From NCBI GenBank assembly GCA_023380285.1, contig JAMCRA010000013.1, positions 1 through 5,449 of the forward strand: a DNA stretch of 5,449 nt, given 5' to 3'. The translations under genes were made by a program, and so were the position numbers. The notes below the pieces were generated by a model. That model had not been told where the DNA came from, ran no database searches, and saw only the letters and a list, made by a program, of their open reading frames with translations. The DNA comes from Bacillota bacterium. Its GTDB lineage: Bacteria; Nitrospirota_A; Leptospirillia; Leptospirillales; JAMCRA01. Of this stretch, positions 1 through 5,214 are shown piece by piece. How positions within the stretch are numbered: the stretch's first letter is position 1; every line of letters begins with the position of its first letter.

Positions 1-822
1 GTTAAAAGCCAGCATTTCGTTACGAACGATCTGATAGGCTTCTGTGGGACTGTGCGTATTTTCCGCAGACAGATCCACAAAATGCAGCAAAATTTCCGTC
101 CGTTCCACATGCTTCAGAAACTGGATACCCAATCCTTTTCCTTCATGGGCGCCTTCAATCAGCCCGGGAAGGTCTGCAATCACAATTTCCCGTTCGTCCG
201 GAGGATTCCCCAAAAGGAGAACCCCGAGATGGGGGTGCAATGTGGTAAAGGGGTAGGAAGCAATGCGCGGGTGGGCTTTCGTGACTCTGGACAGGAACGT
301 CGATTTTCCCGCATTGGGAAAACCGACCAGTCCGACTCGGGCCATCACTTTCAGTTCGAGACGAATCCGGAATGACTGGGACTCTCCCCCTGGCTCAGCA
401 AAATCCGGGGTCTGGCGGGTTGCCGTGGCAAAATGCACATTCCCGCGTCCCCCCCTGCCACCTTTCGCCACGACAATCCGGGCATCCGGCTGGGTCAGGT
501 CGTAGAGAAGCTCTCCCGTCTCTTCATCCAGAATTTGGGTACCGAGAGGAACTTCGAGGACAAGAGACCGCCCATTGGAACCATGCTGCTTTTTTCCGCG
601 GCCAGCCTCCCCGGGTTGGGCTTTCAGGATCGTCCGGTGCTTGAAATCCAGAAGGGTCGACTTGCGGTGAGTTCCAACAAACACAACATCCCCACCCCTG
701 CCTCCATCTCCTCCGTCCGGTCCTCCACGGGGAACATATTTTTCACGGCGGAACGACACACAGCCATGCCCACCTTTACCGGACTCAATTGCTATCCGGG
801 CTTCATCGACAAACTGGGGCAT
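1..822 (-). CDS. obgE: Obg-family GTPase (ObgE/CgtA), 3' end outside window
   Basis: Essential ribosome-associated GTPase acting in large-subunit assembly and the stringent/stress response (family knowledge). The 274 visible residues start MPQFVDEARI. Residues 1-160 form the glycine-rich Obg fold, with runs such as GKGGHG (15-20), PRGGPDGGDGGRGG (31-44) and KGGRGGRGN (120-128). The G domain follows: G1/P-loop GFPNAGKST (167-175), G2 threonines 193-194 in YPFTT, and G3 DLPG (217-220) leading into the Obg-typical LIEGAHEGKGLG. The G4 NKxD motif and the C-terminal domain lie beyond the left edge. The ATG at 822-820 is chosen because the Obg fold begins there and AGGA at 831-828 sits 5 nt upstream. 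Only 24 nt separate it from the rpmA stop, so it is third in the rplU-rpmA-obgE operon. No frameshift is visible. Partial only because the window ends. Confidence 0.97.
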   Translation of the reverse strand, partial: MPQFVDEARIAIESGKGGHGCVSFRREKYVPRGGPDGGDGGRGGDVVFVGTHRKSTLLDFKHRTILKAQPGEAGRGKKQHGSNGRSLVLEVPLGTQILDEETGELLYDLTQPDARIVVAKGGRGGRGNVHFATATRQTPDFAEPGGESQSFRIRLELKVMARVGLVGFPNAGKSTFLSRVTKAHPRIASYPFTTLHPHLGVLLLGNPPDEREIVIADLPGLIEGAHEGKGLGIQFLKHVERTEILLHFVDLSAENTHSPTEAYQIVRNEMLAFN

Positions 823-846
823 GACCGTCCTGTTCCATAAAAGTCG

Positions 847-1125
847 TCAGTTTGTCGAAATTGCTTCCGTCGAAAGGGGAATGATGTGAATTTTCTTTCT
901 GTCGCGTCCCCAGCTCGAAAACTTGACAGTGCCTGTTTCTTTGGCAAAAAGCGTGTAATCCCGCCCCATCCCGACGTTGTCTCCGGGATAGAACTGGGTT
1001 CCTCTCTGACGAACAAGGATGTTCCCCGCCAGAACCTGCTGTCCGTCATGACGTTTGACTCCCAGACGCTTCGATTCACTGTCTCGACCGTTCCGGGTGG
1101 ACCCCACCCCTTTCTTGTGTGCCAT
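847..1125 (-). CDS. rpmA: 50S ribosomal protein L27
   Basis: Large-subunit protein whose flexible N-terminus reaches toward the peptidyl-transferase centre (family knowledge). The 92-residue product begins [16 protein letters not shown] and continues with the L27 signatures [28 protein letters not shown] and [10 protein letters not shown]. The AHKK start follows the initiator Met directly, so there is no cleavable N-terminal extension of the Firmicutes type. The C-terminus ([16 protein letters not shown]) is a few residues longer than the usual length of about 85. The ATG at 1125-1123 has GGAG at 1137-1134 with 8-nt spacing. It lies 79 nt downstream of rplU and 24 nt upstream of obgE, in the standard operon order. 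The ysxB protease gene found between rplU and rpmA in Firmicutes is absent. Confidence 0.97.
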   Translation of the reverse strand: MAHKKGVGSTRNGRDSESKRLGVKRHDGQQVLAGNILVRQRGTQFYPGDNVGMGRDYTLFAKETGTVKFSSWGRDRKKIHIIPLSTEAISTN

Positions 1126-1204
1126 GCTACTGTCTCCGTTCTCTTATCCGATTATTCCCGCTGGCTCTTCCGACACCAGCCGGTAAAAAGATACATCAAA
1201 CTTT
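1126..1204 (-). other. rplU-rpmA intercistronic spacer
   Basis: This 79-nt gap holds the rpmA ribosome binding site (GGAG, 1137-1134). It also holds a weak imperfect inverted repeat, GCTGG / CCAGC, around 1160-1182. There is no following T-tract, so it is not a convincing terminator and the operon probably reads through. No open frame with ribosomal-protease features is present. Confidence 0.4.
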
Positions 1205-1525
1205 TCAGGCCGTCCGGACAATTTCAAGAATCTGAATCCGGGAAACGTCTTGCCTGTGGCCTTGCTTGCGCCTGTAGTTCTTGCGTTTTTTCTTCTTGAA
1301 CACGATGATTTTCGTATCCCGTTCCTGGCGAAGAATCCGCGCTTTCACCGTGACCGGGAGAACCTTGTTGCCCTCGGCAAAAAGAGTTCCCTGTTCGTCA
1401 GAAACCATCAGAACATCCCCGAGCGTAAACTCTCCATCGCCGGGAACACGTTCCACAACCAACACCTGCCCGGGCGCCACGCGATACATTTTCCCGCCTG
1501 TCCGGACAACCGCAAACTGAGACAT
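1205..1525 (-). CDS. rplU: 50S ribosomal protein L21
   Basis: Structural protein of the large ribosomal subunit that binds 23S rRNA (family knowledge). The 106-residue product shows the N-terminal L21 signature FAVVRTGGKMYRVAPGQ (4-20). The central strand region GDVLMVSDEQGTLFAEG follows, then the lysine-rich C-terminal signature KIIVFKKKKRKNYRRKQGHR followed by QDVSRIQI. Length matches the family norm of about 103. The ATG at 1525-1523 is preceded by AAGGTGG (1539-1533) at 7 nt. The gene heads the rplU-rpmA-obgE operon; a candidate promoter lies at 1604-1633, giving a leader of about 70 nt. It is divergent from fur. No anomaly in the coding region. Confidence 0.97.
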   Translation of the reverse strand: MSQFAVVRTGGKMYRVAPGQVLVVERVPGDGEFTLGDVLMVSDEQGTLFAEGNKVLPVTVKARILRQERDTKIIVFKKKKRKNYRRKQGHRQDVSRIQILEIVRTA

Positions 1526-1603
1526 CGTCTTTCCACCTTCTCTTAATTTGAAACCAAATCGCCATCAAAAGGACTTGAGCCTGAACTGAAAAAGTAAAAA
1601 TAG

Positions 1604-1633
1604 ATGTTACCAAAAATTTTGCTTCAAATGCAA
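1604..1633 (-). promoter_or_regulatory. Candidate sigma70-type promoter for rplU-rpmA-obgE
   Basis: Read on the minus strand, -35 TTGCAT (1633-1628) is followed by an 18-nt spacer. The spacer ends in an extended -10 TGG (1612-1610), joined to -10 TAACAT (1609-1604). Transcription would start near 1597, about 72 nt before the L21 start codon. The -35 is poor (3 of 6) but the TGn extension compensates. Predicted by eye only. Confidence 0.5.
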
Positions 1634-1635
1634 AA
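1617..1635. repeat. 19-bp near-palindrome, candidate operator
   Basis: TTTTGCTTCAAATGCAAAA has perfect 6-bp outer arms, TTTTGC and GCAAAA. Seven of nine positions match when folded about the central base at 1626. It covers the -35 and spacer of the candidate rplU promoter, where a bound regulator would block transcription. Its size matches Fur-family operators, but the sequence does not match the classical Fur box, so the binding protein is unknown. Confidence 0.4.
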
Positions 1636-1684
1636 GCCCCCTGAAATCCCGGTGGAACATCAATTGCCCGGGAGGGGATAAAAG

Positions 1685-1713
1685 TTGCCTGAATCTGAAC
1701 GTCCTAGTAAAAT
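1685..1713 (+). promoter_or_regulatory. Candidate sigma70-type promoter for fur
   Basis: -35 TTGCCT (1685-1690) has 4 of 6 consensus positions. It is followed by a 17-nt spacer and -10 TAAAAT (1708-1713) with 5 of 6. Transcription would start near 1720, leaving an unusually long leader of about 115 nt before the fur ATG. A second hexamer, TATAAC at 1814-1819, is closer to the gene but has no recognisable -35. Confidence 0.5.
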
Positions 1714-1835
1714 GTCTCTATTTGAACACCCTGGACGTCTTTCGCATTTCTTCCGGTTTGAAACTGACTTTTCGTTTTCCGGTCACGGATGCCTCTCTCT
1801 AGACTGCATGACTTATAACCCAAGAAAGGTGGGAA

Positions 1836-2297
1836 ATGTCTTCCTTTCAGGACCCATCAGACGAAACCAGCCTGGCAAACAGGTTCCGGGATTCCGGTAT
1901 CCAGGTCACCCCCCAGAGGTTGATGATCGCCGGCACTCTGTTTCAGAGCGGAAAACATATCAGTGCGGAAGAGCTTTACCTTCTGGTCAGAGAAAAAAAT
2001 CCCCGAATCGGGTTGGCCACAATCTACCGGACTCTCCATATTCTCAAAGAAAAAGGTCTCGTTGAAGAGCACCGGTTCAACGATGAATTCAGCCGCTATG
2101 AAGTCAAAAACTCTACCCACCATGATCATCTCATTTGCATTGAATGCGGGACGGTTGTTGAATTCGGACAACCTGTGATCGAGCATTTGCAGGATCTGGC
2201 CGCCGAAGAAAAAAACTTCACCATCGTCTCCCATAAACTGGAGATTTACGGCATATGCAAAGACTGCCGCGACCGGAAGACCTCAAGGAAGCGATAG
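1836..2297 (+). CDS. fur: Fur-family ferric uptake regulator
   Basis: Metal-responsive DNA-binding repressor, most likely the iron regulator Fur. The 153-residue product has an N-terminal winged helix with VTPQRLMI (24-31), ISAEELY (42-48) and the recognition-helix motif GLATIYRTLHIL (59-70). The dimerisation/metal domain has HHDH (95-98), C101-x2-C104, E109, H133 and C141-x2-C144, so both structural-zinc CxxC pairs are intact. The regulatory ligands line up with E. coli Fur H33/E81/H88/H90 as H41, E89, H96 and H98. Glutamate at 89 and 109 argues against PerR, which carries aspartates there, and the HHDHLIC context argues against Zur. The tail ends in a short basic stretch (RKTSRKR). The ATG at 1836 follows AAGGTGGG (1826-1833), the same Shine-Dalgarno style as rplU. 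It is divergent from rplU and convergent with the propeller gene. Subtype is inferred, not proven. Confidence 0.92.
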   Translation: MSSFQDPSDETSLANRFRDSGIQVTPQRLMIAGTLFQSGKHISAEELYLLVREKNPRIGLATIYRTLHILKEKGLVEEHRFNDEFSRYEVKNSTHHDHLICIECGTVVEFGQPVIEHLQDLAAEEKNFTIVSHKLEIYGICKDCRDRKTSRKR

Positions 2298-2334
2298 AAA
2301 CCGGGGAAGAAACCCTTCGGAATATCTCAGGTCC
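2298..2334. other. Short convergent gap between fur and the propeller gene
   Basis: Only 37 nt separate the two stop codons. A weak hairpin is possible at 2301-2320: CCG/CGG and GGG/CCC with a TT bulge and an A-rich loop. There is no T-tract on either side, so I do not call it a terminator. Transcripts from the two sides may overlap at their 3' ends. Confidence 0.35.
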
Positions 2335-3459
2335 CTAACCAGGCAAAAGGATGACATCTGGCGAACCTGCCGCACGAAAATGGAGGGCACCGCAGGAAAC
2401 TCCCAGAAAGTCGGCTTCGGGAAAAGAAGGCAAAACGGATCGAATCTTTTTCCCCTTTTCGTCCAGACTCCAGAGCGCACCTTTTTCCCCGACGAGGATG
2501 ATTGTTCCGCTTCCCGTCTGACAAACCCCATACAAATCGGTCTCGACCGGAAGAGAAATCCTCTGAAAAGACTCCCCCTTGTCAGAGGAAAAATAGACCA
2601 GACCATGATCTCCCGCGACAAGCAGATCTTTTTGGTTGCCCCAGATGGCATTGAAGGATGGTTTTTGCCGGGTGACACGAGGAACGGCCAGAGTAACGGG
2701 AGACCAGGTCCGTCCTCCATCGTGCGTCGAAAACAGAGTCTGGTGCCAACCCGCAACCCACCCTTCCCGGCGATCAAGAAAATGGACGGCATAGAGATTC
2801 TGGGTTGTCGGAAGGGATATTTTGGACCATGAATGGCCTCCGTCCCGGGTTTTCAGAAAGGTTCCCCGTTCCCCGACAATGAAACCATGCAAGGGATCCG
2901 GAAAATCAATATCCTCCAGAAATCTGTCGTGCACCGGCGTTGGGACCACGGACCAGGACATTCCTTCATCCTGAGAAAAAAGAAGGGTTCCCGAATCCCC
3001 TGCAATCCATCCATGCCGGGGGTCCGGAAAAATCACCCGATAGAATTCGGATTTGACCGGGGAAGGAACTTTTTTCCACTTGCCGGACGCCTCATCGATC
3101 CGCCAGATAATGGACTGGGCTCCAACGGCAATGACATGCCCCGGATCCGGACGGGCGATGGAAAAAAGAAGACCGATGTATTCCGATTTTTTTGAATTGG
3201 AATCCTGGTTCCCAGAAGGTGCAGGGGGCAAGGGCTGGACAATGCGGAACCCCGAAGAGGGAGGCAGGGACAAGACAGGGATGCGGGAGGCGGTTTTTTC
3301 CGAACACCCCTGAAACAAGAAAAGACTGAAAAGGCTTCCGACAAGAAACAAGGCCCTGAGGGGCGGAAAAGGGGGTATCGCCGGACAGATCATCTGTTTG
3401 CCGGCTCCAACGAACATTCTTCTGCGATTTCTGGAAACATCATTTGTCCAATTTAACAC
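2335..3459 (-). CDS. Ycf48/HCF136-like beta-propeller lipoprotein
   Basis: Predicted secreted, lipid-anchored beta-propeller of up to 374 residues. A hydrophobic stretch at 37-49 ends in lipobox LFQGC with Cys52; a proline/serine-rich linker follows to about residue 92. Repeats of roughly 40-46 residues carry Asp-boxes SQDEGMSW (162-169), TRDGGHSW (204-211), THDGGRTW (245-252) and SSDKGESF (291-298), each preceded by a GW-AG or G-VG turn. Degenerate copies sit at 121-128 and 332-339, giving six or seven blades. This is the Ycf48/HCF136 style of BNR repeat; cyanobacterial Ycf48 assists photosystem II assembly, but nothing here suggests photosynthesis, so only the fold is claimed. The outer start is GTG 3459-3457 with AGGG 5 nt upstream. 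ATG 3393-3391 (Met23) gives a more normal signal peptide with the lipid Cys at 30. It probably shares an operon with the barrel gene 48 nt upstream. Its role may be assembly or scaffolding of an envelope complex. Confidence 0.85.
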   Translation of the reverse strand: MLNWTNDVSRNRRRMFVGAGKQMICPAIPPFPPLRALFLVGSLFSLFLFQGCSEKTASRIPVLSLPPSSGFRIVQPLPPAPSGNQDSNSKKSEYIGLLFSIARPDPGHVIAVGAQSIIWRIDEASGKWKKVPSPVKSEFYRVIFPDPRHGWIAGDSGTLLFSQDEGMSWSVVPTPVHDRFLEDIDFPDPLHGFIVGERGTFLKTRDGGHSWSKISLPTTQNLYAVHFLDRREGWVAGWHQTLFSTHDGGRTWSPVTLAVPRVTRQKPSFNAIWGNQKDLLVAGDHGLVYFSSDKGESFQRISLPVETDLYGVCQTGSGTIILVGEKGALWSLDEKGKKIRSVLPSFPEADFLGVSCGALHFRAAGSPDVILLPG

Positions 3460-3478
3460 AGGTTCCCTGCCCCGTCAT
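3440..3478 (-). other. Possible 12-codon upstream ORF with strong ribosome binding site
   Basis: The best Shine-Dalgarno sequence in the gap (GGAGAGGGAGG, 3489-3479) leads to ATG 3478-3476. This opens MTGQGTCVKLDK, in a different frame from the propeller gene. Its TGA (3442-3440) overlaps ATGs at 3443 and 3440, which open MMFPEIAEECSLEPANR. That second mini-ORF stops with TGA at 3392-3390, overlapping the ATG of Met23 of the lipoprotein as ATGA. This may be a coupling chain that delivers ribosomes to the Met23 start, or it may be chance. Confidence 0.25.
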
Positions 3479-3489
3479 CCTCCCTCTCC

Positions 3490-3508
3490 AAAAACGGCCG
3501 GCATTTTT
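3490..3508 (-). terminator. Possible weak intercistronic hairpin with T-run
   Basis: AAAAACGGCCGGCATTTTT (plus strand) folds on the minus strand into a 7-bp stem including one U-G wobble, AAAAATG / CGTTTTT. It has a CCGGC loop and a U-run immediately after the barrel gene, overlapping the last base of its stop codon. The stem is A/U-rich, unlike a strong intrinsic terminator. It may attenuate rather than end transcription into the propeller gene. Confidence 0.25.
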
Positions 3509-4434
3509 CAATGAATATTTTGTTCTTCCTTGTACTGTTCTCCTTCTTCCTGGCTTCCGAAGGGCTTGAAGTGGTATTCGAAGATCGTCTTGAACACAAA
3601 AGGAGCGCTGGCCTGGGTCAGTCCGGTTCCCACACCAACGTTCCAGTCAATATGATCGCCGATGGCAAAGTTCCAGGACTGGAAAATATAGTTTTGCTGG
3701 ATATTGGCCGAACCAACCGGTCCTCCGAATGGAAGCATGGCGGTGACCGGCCCCAGAGCTCCGAACGCTTCGACTCCAAAGTTCACATTGTCCGCCAGGA
3801 GATAATAAAGGCCGCCGGCATACTCCATATCCGGCGGTATTCCCTCGGCCGCTCCCCCCGGATTCGCCGTCTCGAAGAAGAAGCTTGAATTGATATCAAA
3901 AACAAAACGTCCGACCTTTTTCTCCCCGATCAGGATTAGGTCAAGAAAAGACGGGTTGTTTGCGGCCCCTGTCGGGACCCAGTATTCAATCTGGATCGCC
4001 GGATCAATAAAATCCGGGATGCGCGGGAATCGGATCCGGGAGGTGATGGCCCGGGTCTGCAGATAAGAATAACCTTGCCCGGCCCCCGACATGAAGTCGA
4101 CATAGGTGCCCAGAGTCCACCAGTCCGTTACGCCGAATTCCAGAACATACGTTGAAAAAAGGATGTCCTGGTTATATTCGGAATGATTGAAGGCCGCTTC
4201 CCCCGATTTGGACGGAAGGAGAACGCTTTGCCAGGTTCCAAGACTGATTTCACCCTGCTCAGGAGTTTCATAAGGATAAATGATAAAATCGTTGAAGGAC
4301 GTTGCCCGGGACTTTTGTGGCGTCAGAAGCAGAAAAAGAAAGAAAAAAGATACGAATAAAAAATTCGACGATCTCGTGCCGGTCTCCCCGAAAGCCTTTC
4401 TCCAGGCGGGGGCGCTGCGCATTACCTCCAGCAT
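3508..4434 (-). CDS. Predicted outer-membrane beta-barrel protein, unknown function
   Basis: I do not recognise the family with confidence. From ATG 4434-4432 the product has 308 residues. A hydrophobic segment, FLFVSFFFLFLLL (25-37), and an SRA-TS junction (cleavage after about 44) suggest export by signal peptidase I. The mature part is rich in short alternating, aromatic-bounded strands, for example TYVLEFGVTDWWTLGTYVDF, DPAIQIEYWVPTG, RFVFDINSSFFFET and APFVFKTIFEYHF. Gly/Asn/Pro-rich turns join them, consistent with a barrel of perhaps 10-12 strands. The last strand ends FEYHFKPF, but a hydrophilic tail (GSQEEGEQYKEEQNIH) follows, unlike classical porins. The overall pattern recalls the MetA-pathway phenol-degradation/transporter barrel group, a tentative comparison. 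The frame is open to ATG 4506-4504, but that start has no Shine-Dalgarno. Met29 at 4422-4420 has GGAGGT just upstream at tight spacing and is an alternative. It is first in a probable operon with the propeller lipoprotein. Confidence 0.75.
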   Translation of the reverse strand: MLEVMRSAPAWRKAFGETGTRSSNFLFVSFFFLFLLLTPQKSRATSFNDFIIYPYETPEQGEISLGTWQSVLLPSKSGEAAFNHSEYNQDILFSTYVLEFGVTDWWTLGTYVDFMSGAGQGYSYLQTRAITSRIRFPRIPDFIDPAIQIEYWVPTGAANNPSFLDLILIGEKKVGRFVFDINSSFFFETANPGGAAEGIPPDMEYAGGLYYLLADNVNFGVEAFGALGPVTAMLPFGGPVGSANIQQNYIFQSWNFAIGDHIDWNVGVGTGLTQASAPFVFKTIFEYHFKPFGSQEEGEQYKEEQNIH

Positions 4435-4524
4435 GTTTATACCGTCAGGATACAAGAATCCCCCTTCCCATCGGCCGATTGACGGGGCCAAAAATGCACG
4501 AGGCATCGGGAATTAGCATGAACG

Positions 4525-4560
4525 ATCCCTCTTCAGGCAAAAAACCGCCTCTCCAGGGAT
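4525..4560 (-). repeat. Interrupted inverted repeat in the leader of the barrel gene
   Basis: Outer arms ATCCCT (4525-4530) and AGGGAT (4555-4560) pair perfectly. Inner arms AGGC (4535-4538) and GCCT (4547-4550) pair around an 8-nt loop. On the minus-strand transcript the 4-by-4 internal loop is purine-only (GGAG opposite GAAG), and the terminal loop carries six U. It lies downstream of the predicted start site near 4603. It could be an RNA leader structure or a protein-binding operator. Confidence 0.45.
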
Positions 4561-4609
4561 GGATGTCGATCAAGAGGAGCTTCGAAATAAGTTCTATGGA
4601 AGTCCGAAA

Positions 4610-4637
4610 AGAATAGCATAATTTTTTTTTCTTTCAA
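4610..4637 (-). promoter_or_regulatory. Strong candidate sigma70-type promoter for the barrel-propeller operon
   Basis: On the minus strand, -35 TTGAAA (4637-4632) has 5 of 6 consensus positions. It is followed by a 16-nt A-rich spacer, extended -10 TGC (4618-4616), and -10 TATTCT (4615-4610). Transcription should begin near 4603, giving a leader of about 170 nt to the preferred start codon. The A-tract in the spacer (4630-4622) may bend the DNA. This is the best promoter match in the window. Confidence 0.6.
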
Positions 4638-4827
4638 GTGCTTCTGGTCTTCTCTTCTTTTGAACAATTATCCTCGGTAAACGATTAAAATTCGCGGACT
4701 CCCGATTCCCCTCACCCGGATGACTCTCCCCAACAGGGCACCCAATCGTGTAAAATCATCTTCAATGAAATGTTGCGGCATTCGCATTGCCAGGGAGGTC
4801 TTGCTTGTTTGAAAAAAGGGTTTGTCT

Positions 4828-5214
4828 GTGTTTCTGATATCCGTGACGGCAACGTTTGCCGCCAGCCATATCCTTCCCGGTTACCCCGGCCTTTGCTCCA
4901 AGCTTCACGGACACAACTGGACCGTGGAGGTGGCGTGGTCATCTCAGGGACTGGATCCTCTCGGAATGGCGCTGGACTTTCATGAGGCCGAAACCCTTCT
5001 GGGCCCTCTCATAAAAGAACTTGACCACTCTCACCTGAACGATCATCCCTTTTTCCGCGAACGCCTCCCGACGTCCGAGCAGGTGGCCTTTTTCCTCTAT
5101 ACGCGTCTGAAGGAAATCATGTCCAGTCGGACGGATTCGACTGTTCAGCTCGACCAGGTGGCTGTCACGGAAATGGCTCCCTACAAGGCCATTTACCGGG
5201 AGACATCCGGATGA
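4828..5214 (+). CDS. queD: 6-carboxy-5,6,7,8-tetrahydropterin synthase (QueD, PTPS family)
   Basis: Predicted to convert 7,8-dihydroneopterin triphosphate to 6-carboxytetrahydropterin, the second step toward preQ0, preQ1 and queuosine (family knowledge; cytoplasmic). The 128-residue product has zinc ligands His14 (ASH) and His27/His29 (LHGH). The catalytic Cys23 is in GLCSKLHGH, the Asp66-His67 pair is in ELDHSHLND, and the substrate-binding Glu115 is in VTEMAPYKAIY. GMALDF (46-51) and PTSEQVA (81-87) are also family signatures. Length matches bacterial QueD (about 120). GTG 4828-4830 is chosen as start because AAGGG (4816-4820) lies 7 nt upstream. The in-frame TTG at 4822 touches that Shine-Dalgarno, and TGA at 4810-4812 closes the frame above it. 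Its stop overlaps the next gene start (ATGA). A pterin synthase with another product cannot be fully excluded. Confidence 0.92.
   Translation: MFLISVTATFAASHILPGYPGLCSKLHGHNWTVEVAWSSQGLDPLGMALDFHEAETLLGPLIKELDHSHLNDHPFFRERLPTSEQVAFFLYTRLKEIMSSRTDSTVQLDQVAVTEMAPYKAIYRETSG

Larger units (their letters stand above)
1526..1835. promoter_or_regulatory. Divergent control region between rplU and fur
   Basis: This gene-free stretch of about 310 bases separates two divergent start codons. It holds the rplU leader, with a small hairpin ATTTG-AAAC-CAAAT at 1546-1559 just upstream of the rplU ribosome binding site. It also holds the candidate rplU promoter (1604-1633), an overlapping 19-bp near-palindrome (1617-1635), the candidate fur promoter (1685-1713) and a fur leader of about 115 nt. 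Open frames here carry no recognisable protein and are treated as chance. No canonical Fur box of the GATAAT-type repeat is visible. Confidence 0.6.
4435..4827. promoter_or_regulatory. Divergent control region between barrel gene and queD
   Basis: About 390 bases without a convincing gene. Toward the barrel gene it holds a strong extended -10 promoter (4610-4637) and a leader hairpin (4525-4560). Toward queD there are two TAAAAT hexamers, at 4686-4691 and 4751-4756. The first has TTGAAC (4660-4665) upstream at a too-long 20-nt spacing; the second has no -35, so the queD promoter is unresolved. A short repeat, GGCA (4777-4780) / TGCC (4788-4791), lies upstream of queD. Nine T residues run at 4622-4630. 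Confidence 0.5.

Noticed and set aside
1699..1738. Inverted repeat ACGTCC / GGACGT spanning the fur -10 and start site
   Set aside because: The arms are 6 bp with a 28-nt spacer and do not extend in either direction. This is expected by chance in a region this size.
1685..2065. Long plus-strand open frame overlapping the fur promoter and 5' half of fur
   Set aside because: It runs out of frame through the clearly coding fur sequence, starts with TTG inside the fur -35 and shows no family motif.
2301..2320. Bidirectional terminator between fur and the propeller gene
   Set aside because: The stem is only 3+3 pairs with a bulge and there is no T-tract on either side.
2380..3195. Plus-strand open frames opposite the propeller gene
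   Set aside because: They mirror the minus-strand propeller coding sequence, which has clear Asp-box repeats. They lack ribosome binding sites and recognisable motifs.
3511..3888. Plus-strand open frame opposite the barrel gene
   Set aside because: The minus strand carries the signal peptide and strand-like pattern. The plus-strand product has no consistent fold signal.
4741..4827. preQ1 or other deazaguanine riboswitch ahead of queD
   Set aside because: An A-rich stretch (GAAAAAAGGG) overlaps the ribosome binding site as in preQ1-I. The required C-rich loop and pairing stem upstream are missing; only a 4-bp repeat is visible.
4712..4942. Minus-strand open frame overlapping the 5' part of queD
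   Set aside because: It overlaps the zinc-ligand region of queD in antisense and has low-complexity, Arg/Ser-rich content without a motif.
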